A stretch of 64,000 nt of DNA from JAPOXR01 sp965214695 (GTDB lineage: Bacteria > Pseudomonadota > Alphaproteobacteria > Rhodobacterales > Rhodobacteraceae): NCBI GenBank assembly GCA_965214695.1, contig OZ243967.1, positions 992,001-1,056,000 of the forward strand. The letters run 5' to 3'. The notes under the pieces were generated by a model, which was not told where the DNA came from, made no database searches, and worked only from the letters and a program-made list of their open reading frames with translations. Made by a program: the position numbers and the translations under genes. This document shows positions 8,792 through 17,679 of this stretch, one piece after another (position 1 is the stretch's first letter; the number at the start of each line of letters is the position of its first letter).

Positions 8792-9387
8792 TGAAGGCCC
8801 TGGTCGTCTACTGCCACCCGGACCCGGACAGCTTTACCGCTGCAGTGCTGCAGACGGTGCAGGAACGCCTGGCCAGCCATGGATGTGACTTCCGGGTCTC
8901 CGACCTCTATGCCAGCGGGTTCACGCCCGTCATGACCGGCCCCGAACTCGAATGTTACCTGGATGACACTGTCAACCGGGCACCGGTTGCCGGCCACATC
9001 GCCGATATCGAATGGTGCGAAACGCTGATCTTTGTCTATCCGACATGGTGGTACGGGCTACCGGCAATGTTGAAGGGGTGGCTTGACCGGACGATGCTGC
9101 CAGGCTCGGCCTTCCACATGCCGGAGAATGAAAAGGGCGCAATCAGGCCCGGCCTTCAGCATGTCACCAGGTTTGGCGTGTTCACAACCTGCGGTGCCAG
9201 CCGGGCCTGGACCTTCTTCGTCGGCGCACCTGGCAAGAGGACCCTTCTGCGCGGGCTTCGTCCCCTTTGCGCCCGCAATACCAGGACGGCATTTGCCGCC
9301 CATTACCGGATGGACTCGTCGACCAGGCAAAGCAGAGCGCGCCATCTCGGCCGGGTGGCCCGCGCCATGGACAGGCTGATCGCCTGA
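8791..9387 (+). CDS. flavodoxin-fold NAD(P)H-dependent oxidoreductase, copy 2
   Basis: A 198-residue paralogue of the preceding gene, again starting at a TGATG overlap. It has VVYCHPDPDSFTAAVLQ, IFVYPTWWYGLPAMLKGWLD and TTCGASR, giving the same domain order. The WWYGLPA signature is closer to the classic NQO/KefF consensus than copy 1. Tandem position, tight coupling and conserved length argue that both are functional parts of the pathway. Confidence 0.85.
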   Translation: MKALVVYCHPDPDSFTAAVLQTVQERLASHGCDFRVSDLYASGFTPVMTGPELECYLDDTVNRAPVAGHIADIEWCETLIFVYPTWWYGLPAMLKGWLDRTMLPGSAFHMPENEKGAIRPGLQHVTRFGVFTTCGASRAWTFFVGAPGKRTLLRGLRPLCARNTRTAFAAHYRMDSSTRQSRARHLGRVARAMDRLIA

Positions 9388-9427
9388 CAGGGTCCTTCAT
9401 CAGAATTGACAGACAGGGGAGAGAGCC

Positions 9428-10213
9428 ATGCGACGTGACTGGGCCGAATATCGACGGGTCGAATTTGCCGATGCGGATATCGGCCAGACCATTGCCATCC
9501 TGCCGACCGCAGCCATTGAACAGCATGGCCCGCATCTTCCGGTCGGCACCGATGCCATGATCGGCAGCGGGATGTTGTCCGAAGTGGCAAGGATCCTTCC
9601 CGATGACCTTGATGTCCGGATCCTGCCGCTACAGTCGGTTGGCAAATCGAATGAACATCTGTGGTCACGCGGCACGCTGACCCTGTCGGCCGAAACCGCG
9701 TTGCGGGCCTGGACAGAAATCGGCCTGTCGGTTGCCCGGTCGGGAGTTCGCAAGCTGGTGATCGCCAACTCGCATGGCGGCAATCTCGACCTGGTGTCGA
9801 TCGTTGCCAGGGAACTCAGGGTCCAGGCCGGCTTATACGTGGTCAAGTGCCAGTGGGGCAGCTTCGGACATCCGCCGGGACTCTATTCCGATCACGAGCG
9901 GAGCATCGGCATTCATGGCGGCGATGTCGAGACCTCGCTGATGCTGCATTTTCGTCCCGACCTTGTCGACATGGAGGCGGCCAGGGATTTTTCCTCGACT
10001 GCCGATGCCGATCCGGTGCCACCGGTGGGCCCGATCAGCTATGGCTGGGTTGCCAGTGACCTCAACGCCGCCGGGACCGTCGGCAACGCCGCCGCGGCCA
10101 CGGCCGAAAAGGGCCAGGCCACCGCCCGCCACCAGGCCACGGGATTCGTCGGCCTGCTGCAATCGGTGGCGAAAGTCGATCCGGCCCGGTTTGCCCCGAC
10201 CACCACGCCCTGA
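9428..10213 (+). CDS. creatininase-family amidohydrolase
   Basis: A 261-residue protein with GGGGAGAGAG before its ATG. The metal-binding signature is present: AAIEQHGPHLPVGTD (E-x-H-G-x-H), then NSHGGNLD and the late HGGDVETSLML with the second-site residues. The family includes creatininase, FAPy deformylase and MftE, all acting on cyclic amides or formamides. Last gene of the operon, so a ring-opening or deformylation step downstream of the deaminase and oxidase is plausible but not shown. Confidence 0.85.
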   Translation: MRRDWAEYRRVEFADADIGQTIAILPTAAIEQHGPHLPVGTDAMIGSGMLSEVARILPDDLDVRILPLQSVGKSNEHLWSRGTLTLSAETALRAWTEIGLSVARSGVRKLVIANSHGGNLDLVSIVARELRVQAGLYVVKCQWGSFGHPPGLYSDHERSIGIHGGDVETSLMLHFRPDLVDMEAARDFSSTADADPVPPVGPISYGWVASDLNAAGTVGNAAAATAEKGQATARHQATGFVGLLQSVAKVDPARFAPTTTP

Positions 10214-10392
10214 CAGCCGACCGCCCCCTCCGGGCTCGCTGCCGCCTCCAGGAAAGGCACCGTTCGCACGGCCGCGGGCGGGGATGTCTGGACGCCAACT
10301 TCCCTGCCCGACCACCAGGCGTCGGTGACAGCTTCATTCGCTCAAAACCTGGCAAATGCCTGGGCCTGCTTTTGCCCGTCCCGCGGCCGGGT

Positions 10393-10839
10393 TCAGTGGC
10401 AGGACCGTCCGAACACCTTCAGCCGCCAGTAATTGTACGGCAGCGGCGTGACGAATCCGGCCGCCAGCATGATGGGAATCACCCACCAGGTCAGCTTGGC
10501 GCCGCCAGTCAGCAGCCAGTCTACGGCGTTCATCATGACCTCCATGGAGATCATGGAGATGAAGGACATCCCGATCGCGGTCCTGAAAGCCGCGCCAATG
10601 TTCATTTGTCGGGCCAGGATGAATGTCTCGAGGGCAATCGAAGTCAACAGCCCGTTCACGATCGCCAGCGTCATGATCGCCAGTGTCGGCCAATCGGTCC
10701 CGGTATACTGGAACCAGGCGATGGTGCCGAAATCACCAATCGAACAGCCCAGCAGGCACCAGGCCGTGTTCTTTGCAGCACGTTTCCATGTCCGGTGGCA
10801 CCTCCAGTCGATTCCAGCACTTGCTGACTTCACCGCCAT
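10393..10839 (-). CDS. DUF4396-type membrane protein
   Basis: A 148-residue protein with four hydrophobic stretches: NTAWCLLGCSIGDFGTIAWF, then TLAIMTLAIVNGLLTSI, AIGMSFISMISMEVMM and WWVIPIMLAAGFVTPLPYNYW. The LGCSIGD and the polar motif around SMEVMMNAVD match my recollection of the DUF4396 family, which is found as small stand-alone proteins or attached to metal-binding regions. Function unknown; metal handling has been guessed for relatives. Confidence 0.7.
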   Translation of the reverse strand: MAVKSASAGIDWRCHRTWKRAAKNTAWCLLGCSIGDFGTIAWFQYTGTDWPTLAIMTLAIVNGLLTSIALETFILARQMNIGAAFRTAIGMSFISMISMEVMMNAVDWLLTGGAKLTWWVIPIMLAAGFVTPLPYNYWRLKVFGRSCH

Positions 10840-10931
10840 GGCGCCATCTCACCTTCTGCCAACGACATCCCGTTCGCTCCCGGCCCCATCCATCGTCTCG
10901 GCCAGCCCCGTCTGCCGCAATGGAAACACAC

Positions 10932-10963
10932 CCAACCCCTGTGCCGCCCGCCCCTCGGGTTGG
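10932..10963 (-). terminator. possible terminator hairpin after aglK
   Basis: CCAACCC at 10932-10938 pairs exactly with GGGTTGG at 10957-10963. Read on the minus strand it follows the aglK stop by about 80 bp and is followed by GTGTGTTTCC, a weak T-rich tail. The rest of 10840-11044 holds nothing I can identify. Confidence 0.4.
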
Positions 10964-11044
10964 CCGGCAATGCGCAACCGCAGGTCGGGACGAAGCGGTC
11001 AGCCAGGAGGGACGGCATGTCACCGCTGCCGGGAAGGGCCCCGG

Positions 11045-12133
11045 TCAGCGATACAGCAATGACACGCCATTGGAGAATAGGTGAACTTTTTCCGGAGCAG
11101 CTGCCAGCTTGACGGTCTTGCCACGCACATCGCGGTGAATTCCCTGCAATTTGCCCAGGATCTGGTTCTCCCCGGCAGCCTGGCCAAAATACAGCAGGGT
11201 CACCTCGCCAAGCGCCTCGACATAACTGACCATGCCCTGGAACGTGAATTCGCCGTCGGTTTCGAGGAAATCCTCGGGGCGGATCCCGATATTGACCTTG
11301 AGTCCCATATCGCTGTCGCGGGTGGGAACAGATGAATGCGCGACTCCGCCGCCATCCAGTCTGACCGTCGTTTGCTGCCCGGTGCCCACGACCTCGCCCG
11401 AAAGCAGGTTCATGGCCGGCGAGCCGATGAACTGTGCCACGAATTCGGAATTCGGAGTCTCATAGAGTTCGAGCGGCGAGCCGACCTGGGCGATTCCCTT
11501 GTTGGCCAGGACGACGATGCGGCTGGCAAGGGTCATGGCCTCGACCTGGTCATGGGTCACGTAGACCATGGTCGATTCCGGCATCTGTTCCTTCAACTGC
11601 GCGATCTCGATCCTGGTGGCGACCCGCAATGCCGCATCGAGATTCGAGAGCGGTTCGTCAAACAGGTAGACCTTCGGGTTGCGCACGATCGACCTTCCGA
11701 TGGCCACCCGCTGGCGCTGTCCGCCCGACAGGGCCTTCGGCAGACGGTCCAGGTAATCGGTCAGTTGCAACTTGTCAGCCGCTGCCTGCACGGCCTCCCT
11801 GATTTCATTTTCCGGCTTCTTGGTCAGCCGCAGCGCAAAAGCCATGTTGTCGTAGACCGTCATGTGCGGATAGAGCGCATAGGACTGGAAGACCATCGCA
11901 ATGCCGCGCTCGGCTGGCGGCACATCATTCACCACCTCGCCATCGATCTCCAGCGTGCCGCTGGTGATTCGTTCAAGGCCGGCAATCATCCGCAACAACG
12001 TCGATTTGCCGCAGCCAGACGGACCAACGAAGACAATCAGTTCGCCGGTCGACACATCAAGGTTGACATTCTTGAGAACCTCGACGGTTCCGCCATAGGC
12101 CTTTCCAACATCAGTCAGTTTCAGGTTGGCCAT
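11045..12133 (-). CDS. aglK: alpha-glucoside ABC transporter ATPase (MalK/UgpC family)
   Basis: A 362-residue sugar-importer ATPase. Walker A GPSGCGKST is at 37-45, signature LSGGQRQRV at 135-143, Walker B YLFDEP at 156-161 and switch region YVTHDQVEAMTL. A C-terminal TOBE/MalK regulatory domain begins near residue 240 (GIRPEDF around 287). Gene order E-F-G-K on the minus strand matches the rhizobial agl transporter, which imports sucrose, maltose and trehalose. The exact sugar here is inferred from order and the neighbouring GH4 gene. Confidence 0.88.
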   Translation of the reverse strand: MANLKLTDVGKAYGGTVEVLKNVNLDVSTGELIVFVGPSGCGKSTLLRMIAGLERITSGTLEIDGEVVNDVPPAERGIAMVFQSYALYPHMTVYDNMAFALRLTKKPENEIREAVQAAADKLQLTDYLDRLPKALSGGQRQRVAIGRSIVRNPKVYLFDEPLSNLDAALRVATRIEIAQLKEQMPESTMVYVTHDQVEAMTLASRIVVLANKGIAQVGSPLELYETPNSEFVAQFIGSPAMNLLSGEVVGTGQQTTVRLDGGGVAHSSVPTRDSDMGLKVNIGIRPEDFLETDGEFTFQGMVSYVEALGEVTLLYFGQAAGENQILGKLQGIHRDVRGKTVKLAAAPEKVHLFSNGVSLLYR

Positions 12134-12178
12134 TTCTTCTCCTAATCGTCACCCGGTCCGCTGCCGCCAGCCACGCCA

Positions 12179-13327
12179 TCACTTCACGGAGCCGGCCAGC
12201 AGGCCGCGCACCAGGAAGCGCTGCATGGCAAAGAACACGATCAGCGGGACAAGAATTGAAACGAAGGCTGCGGTTGCCAGGATCTCCCAATTGCCACCCC
12301 GGGTTCCCAACAACTCGACGATCTGGTTGGTCATCACCGTGGTCTCGCCCGTCGCATCGATCAGGAAGACCTTGGCGACAAGAAGATCGTTCCAGGTCCA
12401 CAGGAACTGGAAGATTGCGAAGGATGCCAGCGCCGGAAACGACAGCGGAAGGATGATCTTCACGAAAATCTGGAAATCGGTGGCACCATCGACCTTCGCA
12501 TTCTCGATGATGTCCTTCGGCAAACCGACCATGTAGTTGCGCAACAGGTAGATTGCCAATGGCAATCCGAACCCGGTATGGGCCAGCCAGACTCCCAGAT
12601 ACCCCTTGCCGATTCCTATACCGTTGTGAAACTTGAGCAGCGGAATGAGTGCGAGCTGCAGCGGGACCACCAGCAACCCCACGATGACGGCAATCAGCAG
12701 CGTGCGTCCGGGGAATTCCATCCAGGCCAGGGCATAGGCGGCAAAGGCAGCGACAAGAATCGGAATGATGGTCGCCGGAATTGTCACGGTCAAGGTGTTG
12801 AAGAATGCCTTCGCCATGCTGTCGCTGGTATTGCCGCCCGACAGAACCGTGCCATAGTTTTCAGTGGTGAATTCCGGCGGGGTTTCAGCTGTCACGAATA
12901 CGCGCGGCCCGCGCGAGCCTTCAAATTCCTCGGTATTGAACAGGCGGTAATCGCCATTGGTCTGCACCGTGATCTCGCCACCGCGCCGCAACGCTGCCGT
13001 CTCGCCCGGGACGAAGGCCGAAATCTCCCGGCTCGAGATCCCCCAAACCGAGATCGTTGCCTCCGAGCCCTCCTCGAACAAATTGCCGCTGATGACGAAG
13101 AGATCGCCTTCCTGGACCTGCTCCGAAGGCGGTGCGGTCCGCAGGGTCAGGTTCTGCTCGGAAGGGAACATGGCCCGCCACCATCCGGATGACGCAATCT
13201 GATCGGCTGTTCTGAAGGACGAAATCAGGAGCCCCAGCGTGGGAAACAGCCACAGAAGCACCAGCGCCAGCACCGAAATGTGAACCGCCCAGACAAGGCC
13301 GGGTTTCTTGCCGGCCATGCCGTCCAT
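12179..13327 (-). CDS. aglG: alpha-glucoside ABC permease, AglG-like
   Basis: A 382-residue MalG-type permease. Between the first transmembrane helix (VHISVLALVLLWLFPTLGLL) and the second there is a long extracytoplasmic insertion of roughly 120 residues, which is the hallmark of AglG compared with 280-residue relatives. The EAA loop is seen in IENAKVDGATDFQIFVKI. Its start shares one base with the aglF stop (TAATG at 13327). Confidence 0.85.
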   Translation of the reverse strand: MDGMAGKKPGLVWAVHISVLALVLLWLFPTLGLLISSFRTADQIASSGWWRAMFPSEQNLTLRTAPPSEQVQEGDLFVISGNLFEEGSEATISVWGISSREISAFVPGETAALRRGGEITVQTNGDYRLFNTEEFEGSRGPRVFVTAETPPEFTTENYGTVLSGGNTSDSMAKAFFNTLTVTIPATIIPILVAAFAAYALAWMEFPGRTLLIAVIVGLLVVPLQLALIPLLKFHNGIGIGKGYLGVWLAHTGFGLPLAIYLLRNYMVGLPKDIIENAKVDGATDFQIFVKIILPLSFPALASFAIFQFLWTWNDLLVAKVFLIDATGETTVMTNQIVELLGTRGGNWEILATAAFVSILVPLIVFFAMQRFLVRGLLAGSVK

Positions 13328-14565
13328 TACTTCATCTCCTTGCGAGCACTGTAGACATTCCAGACCAGTATCGGTGTCACCAGCAACATGATGACCATTG
13401 CACTGGCCGACCCGACCCCCCAGTCATTGGCGCGGAACAGCTTGTCGAACATGTAATTGGCCAGAACCTGCGTTTCCCACTGCCCGTTGGTCATGGCAAA
13501 CACGATGTCGAACACCTTCAGCACCACCAGGGTTATGGTGGTCCACACCACCACGATCGTACCCATGATCTGCGGAACCTTGATCTTGAAGAAGATCTGG
13601 AACGGATTTGCGCCGTCAACAATCGCCGCCTCGACGGTCTCCTCGGGAATACCGCGCAGCGCCGCCGACAGAATGACCATGGCAAAACCGGTCTGGATCC
13701 AGATCAGCACGACCATCAGGAGAAAGCTGTTCCAGAACGACTTGGTCAGCCAGGTCTGCGGTTCGCCATAAGGGGGTTCGATCGCCAACAGCGACAGCAT
13801 CGAGCGAAGCGACAGGAACACCAGCCAGGCGGCACCGGCCACACCGACAACGCGCAGGGCCAGCATCCAGGCCGGGAGTGTCTGCCTCTTTTCCCAGAAT
13901 GGCCTGGCCATGCCGTACCCGATATAGGCCACCCCCGCCGCGAACGCGGCCAGGATCAGCATCGGAACAATCTGCAGGAACACGAGCGAGAAGAAGCCTC
14001 CCTCGAATTTGAGCCAGATCGCATTCAGGACACCGATCTGCTGCTGTTCGACCGGGCGGGTGTCGTAGACCAGCTTCCAGATGACCGATGCGCCGACGAA
14101 TGAAATGGCCATCGGCATGAAAACCAGCGACTTGGCGGTGTTTCCCCAGCCAATCCGGTCAGTCAGCTGCGCGGCCAGAAGACCGAATGCCGTGGAGGCC
14201 GCCGGAACGACGATCAGCCACAACATGTTGTTCCGCAGGGCTTCCCAGAACTTGGCCTCTCCGAACATCTGCTCGTAATTGGCAAGGCCGGCCCATTCAT
14301 ACCCGCCGCCCGGCACCCTGTCGGTCAGCGACAAACGGATGGTCTCGAATACCGGGTAGGCAAGATAGAGGCCCAGGGCCAGGAGTGCCGGCCCGAGGAA
14401 CAGCCATGGCCGGATCATGTTGGCGCGGTTGATATTCCGTCCTGCCTGCGGTCCCCTGGCCGGAAACAGCACCTTGTCGAGAAACTGGTTCGACAGGTAG
14501 AAATAGCCGATACAGCCGCCGACGCCGACGATTACGGTCAACAACCCCTGCAGCGCCGGATGCAT
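13327..14565 (-). CDS. aglF: alpha-glucoside ABC permease, AglF-like
   Basis: A 412-residue MalF-type permease, longer than the usual 300 because of an extra N-terminal helix pair (GLLTVIVGVGGCIGYFYLS) and a central insertion around residues 190-260. The EAA loop is VEAAIVDGANPFQIFFKI. Co-translated with aglG. It sits 100 bp downstream of the binding-protein gene, separated by two strong hairpins. Confidence 0.85.
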   Translation of the reverse strand: MHPALQGLLTVIVGVGGCIGYFYLSNQFLDKVLFPARGPQAGRNINRANMIRPWLFLGPALLALGLYLAYPVFETIRLSLTDRVPGGGYEWAGLANYEQMFGEAKFWEALRNNMLWLIVVPAASTAFGLLAAQLTDRIGWGNTAKSLVFMPMAISFVGASVIWKLVYDTRPVEQQQIGVLNAIWLKFEGGFFSLVFLQIVPMLILAAFAAGVAYIGYGMARPFWEKRQTLPAWMLALRVVGVAGAAWLVFLSLRSMLSLLAIEPPYGEPQTWLTKSFWNSFLLMVVLIWIQTGFAMVILSAALRGIPEETVEAAIVDGANPFQIFFKIKVPQIMGTIVVVWTTITLVVLKVFDIVFAMTNGQWETQVLANYMFDKLFRANDWGVGSASAMVIMLLVTPILVWNVYSARKEMK

Positions 14566-14584
14566 GAATTTCCCCTACACTGGT

Positions 14585-14646
14585 CCGGACATGCCGATGT
14601 CCGGGCTTCGGCCGTGGTTGGAAAAGCCCGGGCGGGCCGGGCTTTT
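14585..14646 (-). promoter_or_regulatory. two adjacent perfect hairpins between aglE and aglF
   Basis: CCGGACAT/ATGTCCGG spans 14585-14604 with a GCCG loop. AAAAGCCCGG/CCGGGCTTTT spans 14622-14646 with a 5-nt loop. The second has flanking A and T runs and so resembles a bidirectional intrinsic terminator; read on the minus strand it lies 20 bp after the aglE stop. It likely causes partial termination, giving more binding protein than permease. Confidence 0.75.
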
Positions 14647-14665
14647 CGTATCTCTTGTCACCCTG

Positions 14666-15934
14666 CTACTTGATCGAATCCCAGGATGCCTGGATCTCGG
14701 ACGCCACATCGACAGCTTCCTTGCCACCAGCATAGTCCACCATCCCGGTCCAGAAACTGCCGGCACCAACCGCGCCGGGCATCAAATCCGAACCATCAAA
14801 GCGAAAGGTGGTCGCGCCGAGCAGGATTTCGTTCATCTTGGCAAGCGTCGGATCGGCGAATTTCGAGGAATCCACGCCCTTGTGCGGGGTCAGGAAGCCT
14901 TTCAGTCCCATCCAGATCTCATGCGCTTCCGGCGTCTGCAAGTATGCAATCAGGTCGTGCGCGGCCTGATTCTCGTTGGTGATGGCCCAAAGGGTTCCGG
15001 CACCAAGAACCGGACGTCCGAGATCCATGCCTTCATAGGCCGGAAAATAGAAGAAATCAGCGTCCTCGCCCACCAGCGTGCCCTCCGGGAAGAAGGCCGG
15101 AATGAAAGAGGCCTGACGATGGAGGTAGCATTGCGGAGGCGACGCGAACATCCCCTTCGGACTGTCACGGAAATCAGTCGAGGCCACGGTCCCCGCGCCA
15201 CCGGCGACATAGTCGTCATTGCGGGCAAAAGCACCAAACTCGTCGATGGCAGCGACAATCCGCTCATCGGTGAACGGAATTTCATTGGTCGTCCACTGGT
15301 CGTAGACATCAGGCGGCTGCGTGCGCAGCAGCATGTCCTCGACCCAGTCGGTTGCCGGCCAGCCAGTGGCACCACCCGAGCCAAGTCCGATGCACCAGGG
15401 AGTCTCGCCATCGGCGACAATCTGGTCCGACAGCGCCTTCAGCTCCTCCATGGTTTCCGGGATCTCGTAGCCGGCATCCTCCATGTTCTCCGGAACATAC
15501 CAGACCAGCGATTTCACATCGACCTTGTAGAAGAATCCGTAATACTGATCCTCGCCATTCTCGTCGGCAAATGTTCCCAGATCGACCCAGGACTGGCCAG
15601 CTGCGTAATTCTCACGGACCCAGTCGGCGGTGCCGTCAGCAAGCGGAGCCAGAAATCCCCGGTTGGCCATGCCCTGCGCCAGGCCCGGCTGCGGGTAGAC
15701 GGCGACATTCGGTGCGGATCCGGCTTCGGCATCCACGACAATCTGCTGTTCGAAACTGTCGGAGCCGACATAGCTGTATTCGTGGCCGGTGGCCGCGGCA
15801 AACGCGTCAAGCACATGTGTCACATTGGCCTGATCAGGCCCGAGCCAGGGACCAAACACGGTCACCTGCTCCGAATGGGCCGAAGCGGCAGACAGCACCA
15901 ATGCTGCTGCGCCGACATAGAGTGGTCGTTTCAT
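14666..15934 (-). CDS. aglE: alpha-glucoside-binding periplasmic protein, AglE-like
   Basis: A 422-residue family-1 sugar-binding protein with signal peptide MKRPLYVGAAALVLSAASA. The mature part has VTVFGPWLGPDQANVTHVLD near the start, an ATGHEYSYVGSDSFEQQI ligand-proximal region and the family repeat of aromatic residues (YYGFFYKVDV). It delivers the sugar to AglF/AglG in the periplasm. Position first in the operon and the size fit AglE of rhizobia. Confidence 0.85.
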   Translation of the reverse strand: MKRPLYVGAAALVLSAASAHSEQVTVFGPWLGPDQANVTHVLDAFAAATGHEYSYVGSDSFEQQIVVDAEAGSAPNVAVYPQPGLAQGMANRGFLAPLADGTADWVRENYAAGQSWVDLGTFADENGEDQYYGFFYKVDVKSLVWYVPENMEDAGYEIPETMEELKALSDQIVADGETPWCIGLGSGGATGWPATDWVEDMLLRTQPPDVYDQWTTNEIPFTDERIVAAIDEFGAFARNDDYVAGGAGTVASTDFRDSPKGMFASPPQCYLHRQASFIPAFFPEGTLVGEDADFFYFPAYEGMDLGRPVLGAGTLWAITNENQAAHDLIAYLQTPEAHEIWMGLKGFLTPHKGVDSSKFADPTLAKMNEILLGATTFRFDGSDLMPGAVGAGSFWTGMVDYAGGKEAVDVASEIQASWDSIK

Positions 15935-16287
15935 GGTCGTCCTTTCGGTATTCCTGCATCACATCGGCGGAGCCGATGCACAGATCTGCAATCAATCGGA
16001 AATTCGAATCTAGAGCATCGGGTTCGCCAGAGTCAACGAAACTGAAACGAAACCGGCAAGCCGCATCGGATTTCATCCGGTCGACTGGCTGACACCAGGC
16101 CTGCAGTCGAACCCACTTCCAGCACTCCTGACCCGCCAACCACCTGCCTGCCAGGCTCCTCCTGGTGCCAGGGGCCCGATTGCGGTCACCTGGGGCCCCG
16201 ACCAGATCCAAGGTAGCCTTACGGCTTGACAGCGACCCCGAAATCACGAATCCCGGTCAATCCTTTTGAACCTTCGGGAGGTCATAG
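15935..16287. promoter_or_regulatory. divergent intergenic region between aglE and the GH4 gene
   Basis: About 350 bp that must contain both promoters. A repeated CGAAAC motif occurs near 16034-16055, and a near-palindrome CCTGGTGCCAGG near 16165. These could be operator sequences for a LacI-type regulator, but no regulator gene is present in the neighbourhood. TTGACA at 16226 lacks a convincing -10 at 17 bp. Confidence 0.35.
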
Positions 16288-17643
16288 ATGACGAGGATTG
16301 TGCTTGTAGGCGCCGGCAGCCTTCAGTTTGGCGCCGGGTTTCTTGGTGACATCTTCCAGTCCGAAGCGCTGGGCAAGGTCGAGATCATCCTCAATGACAT
16401 CAACCTGCCTGCCGTCGGCCGAACGCTGACGATGGCCCGGGATCATATCGAGGCACATGGTCTCGATCACGAGGTCTCGGTGGAGGCCGAACTCGGGGAC
16501 GCGCTCCGCGGCGCCGATTTCGTTGTGATATCGATCGAGGTTGGCGACCGCTTTGCCCTGTGGGATCTCGACTGGAAGATCCCGCAACAATACGGGATTC
16601 ATCAACTCTACGGTGAGAATGGCGGGCCGGGCGGCCTGTTCCACAGCTTGCGGATCATTCCGCCGATTCTCGATATCTGCAGCACGGTCATGGAGGTCGC
16701 ACCGGAAGCAACGGTCTTCAATTTTTCCAACCCGATGAGCCGGATCTGCACCACCGTTCACCGCAAGTTTCCCGAGCTGACATTCATCGGCATGTGCCAC
16801 GAGGTCGCCTCCCTTGAACGTCACCTGCCGCCCATTCTCGGCGTCGACCGGTCGGAGATCTCCTACCGGGCCGGCGGCCTGAACCATTTTGCAGTGCTGA
16901 CCGAGGTCGTTCATGACGCCACCGGCAGGTCGGCCTATGACGATGTCATGGCCAGGGCGCCGGAATATTTTTCCCGCCGACCCGGATATTCGGAGATCCT
17001 CGAACATTCCCGGCGGACCGGCGACTCGATCGAGACCGAGGGCTGGATGGACATCGCCGCCGGCGACATCGACCGGTGCCGTCCATGGTCGGATCGCTGG
17101 CTGTTCAGGGAGTTCATGGCCCGTTTTGGTGCATTACCCATCACCACCGACAGCCATTTCGGCGAATACATCCAGTGGGCCCATGAATGTGCCGACCATC
17201 GCGGGATCCTGGATTTCTATACCTATTACCGGAACTTCCTCGGCAGCGTGACACCGTCAATCAGGCACGAGTTGCGCGAACGGGTGGTTCCGATCATCGA
17301 GGGGATCCTGACCGGCAATTCGTATGAGGAACCGGCGGTCAACATTCCCAATCGCGGCTTCATCCGCAACCTGCCCGATTGGCTTGCCGTCGAGGTGCCG
17401 GCGATGGTCGGCGGCAATGGCGTTGACGGAATCGCCATCGACATCCCGCCCGGGGTGTTGGGATTGCTCTGCAACCAAATCGGCATCCACGACATGACTG
17501 CCAATGCAGTTCTCGAACAACGTCGCGACCTGGTGATACAGGCATTGCTGGTGGACCCGGTGGTGACGGTCTCGCAGCGGGTTCCGGAACTGGTCGACCA
17601 CATGATTTCCGAGCAAAAACCGTGGCTTGACTACCTTCGGTAA
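16288..17643 (+). CDS. GH4 family NAD-dependent glycosidase, probable alpha-glucosidase
   Basis: A 451-residue protein. The Rossmann NAD loop is VLVGAGSLQFGAG at residues 5-17, the metal/catalytic motif is CHEV at 170-173, and GGLNHF has His200. In family GH4 the CHEV motif has been associated with alpha-glucosidases, CHSV with alpha-galactosidases and CN(V/I)P with phospho-glucosidases. That agrees with an ABC importer, which delivers unphosphorylated sugar. GH4 enzymes cleave by redox-assisted elimination needing NAD and a divalent metal. Divergent from aglEFGK. Confidence 0.85.
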   Translation: MTRIVLVGAGSLQFGAGFLGDIFQSEALGKVEIILNDINLPAVGRTLTMARDHIEAHGLDHEVSVEAELGDALRGADFVVISIEVGDRFALWDLDWKIPQQYGIHQLYGENGGPGGLFHSLRIIPPILDICSTVMEVAPEATVFNFSNPMSRICTTVHRKFPELTFIGMCHEVASLERHLPPILGVDRSEISYRAGGLNHFAVLTEVVHDATGRSAYDDVMARAPEYFSRRPGYSEILEHSRRTGDSIETEGWMDIAAGDIDRCRPWSDRWLFREFMARFGALPITTDSHFGEYIQWAHECADHRGILDFYTYYRNFLGSVTPSIRHELRERVVPIIEGILTGNSYEEPAVNIPNRGFIRNLPDWLAVEVPAMVGGNGVDGIAIDIPPGVLGLLCNQIGIHDMTANAVLEQRRDLVIQALLVDPVVTVSQRVPELVDHMISEQKPWLDYLR

Positions 17644-17679
17644 GCCCGATGGCCCCGCATGTCCGCCAGAGACCGGCGG

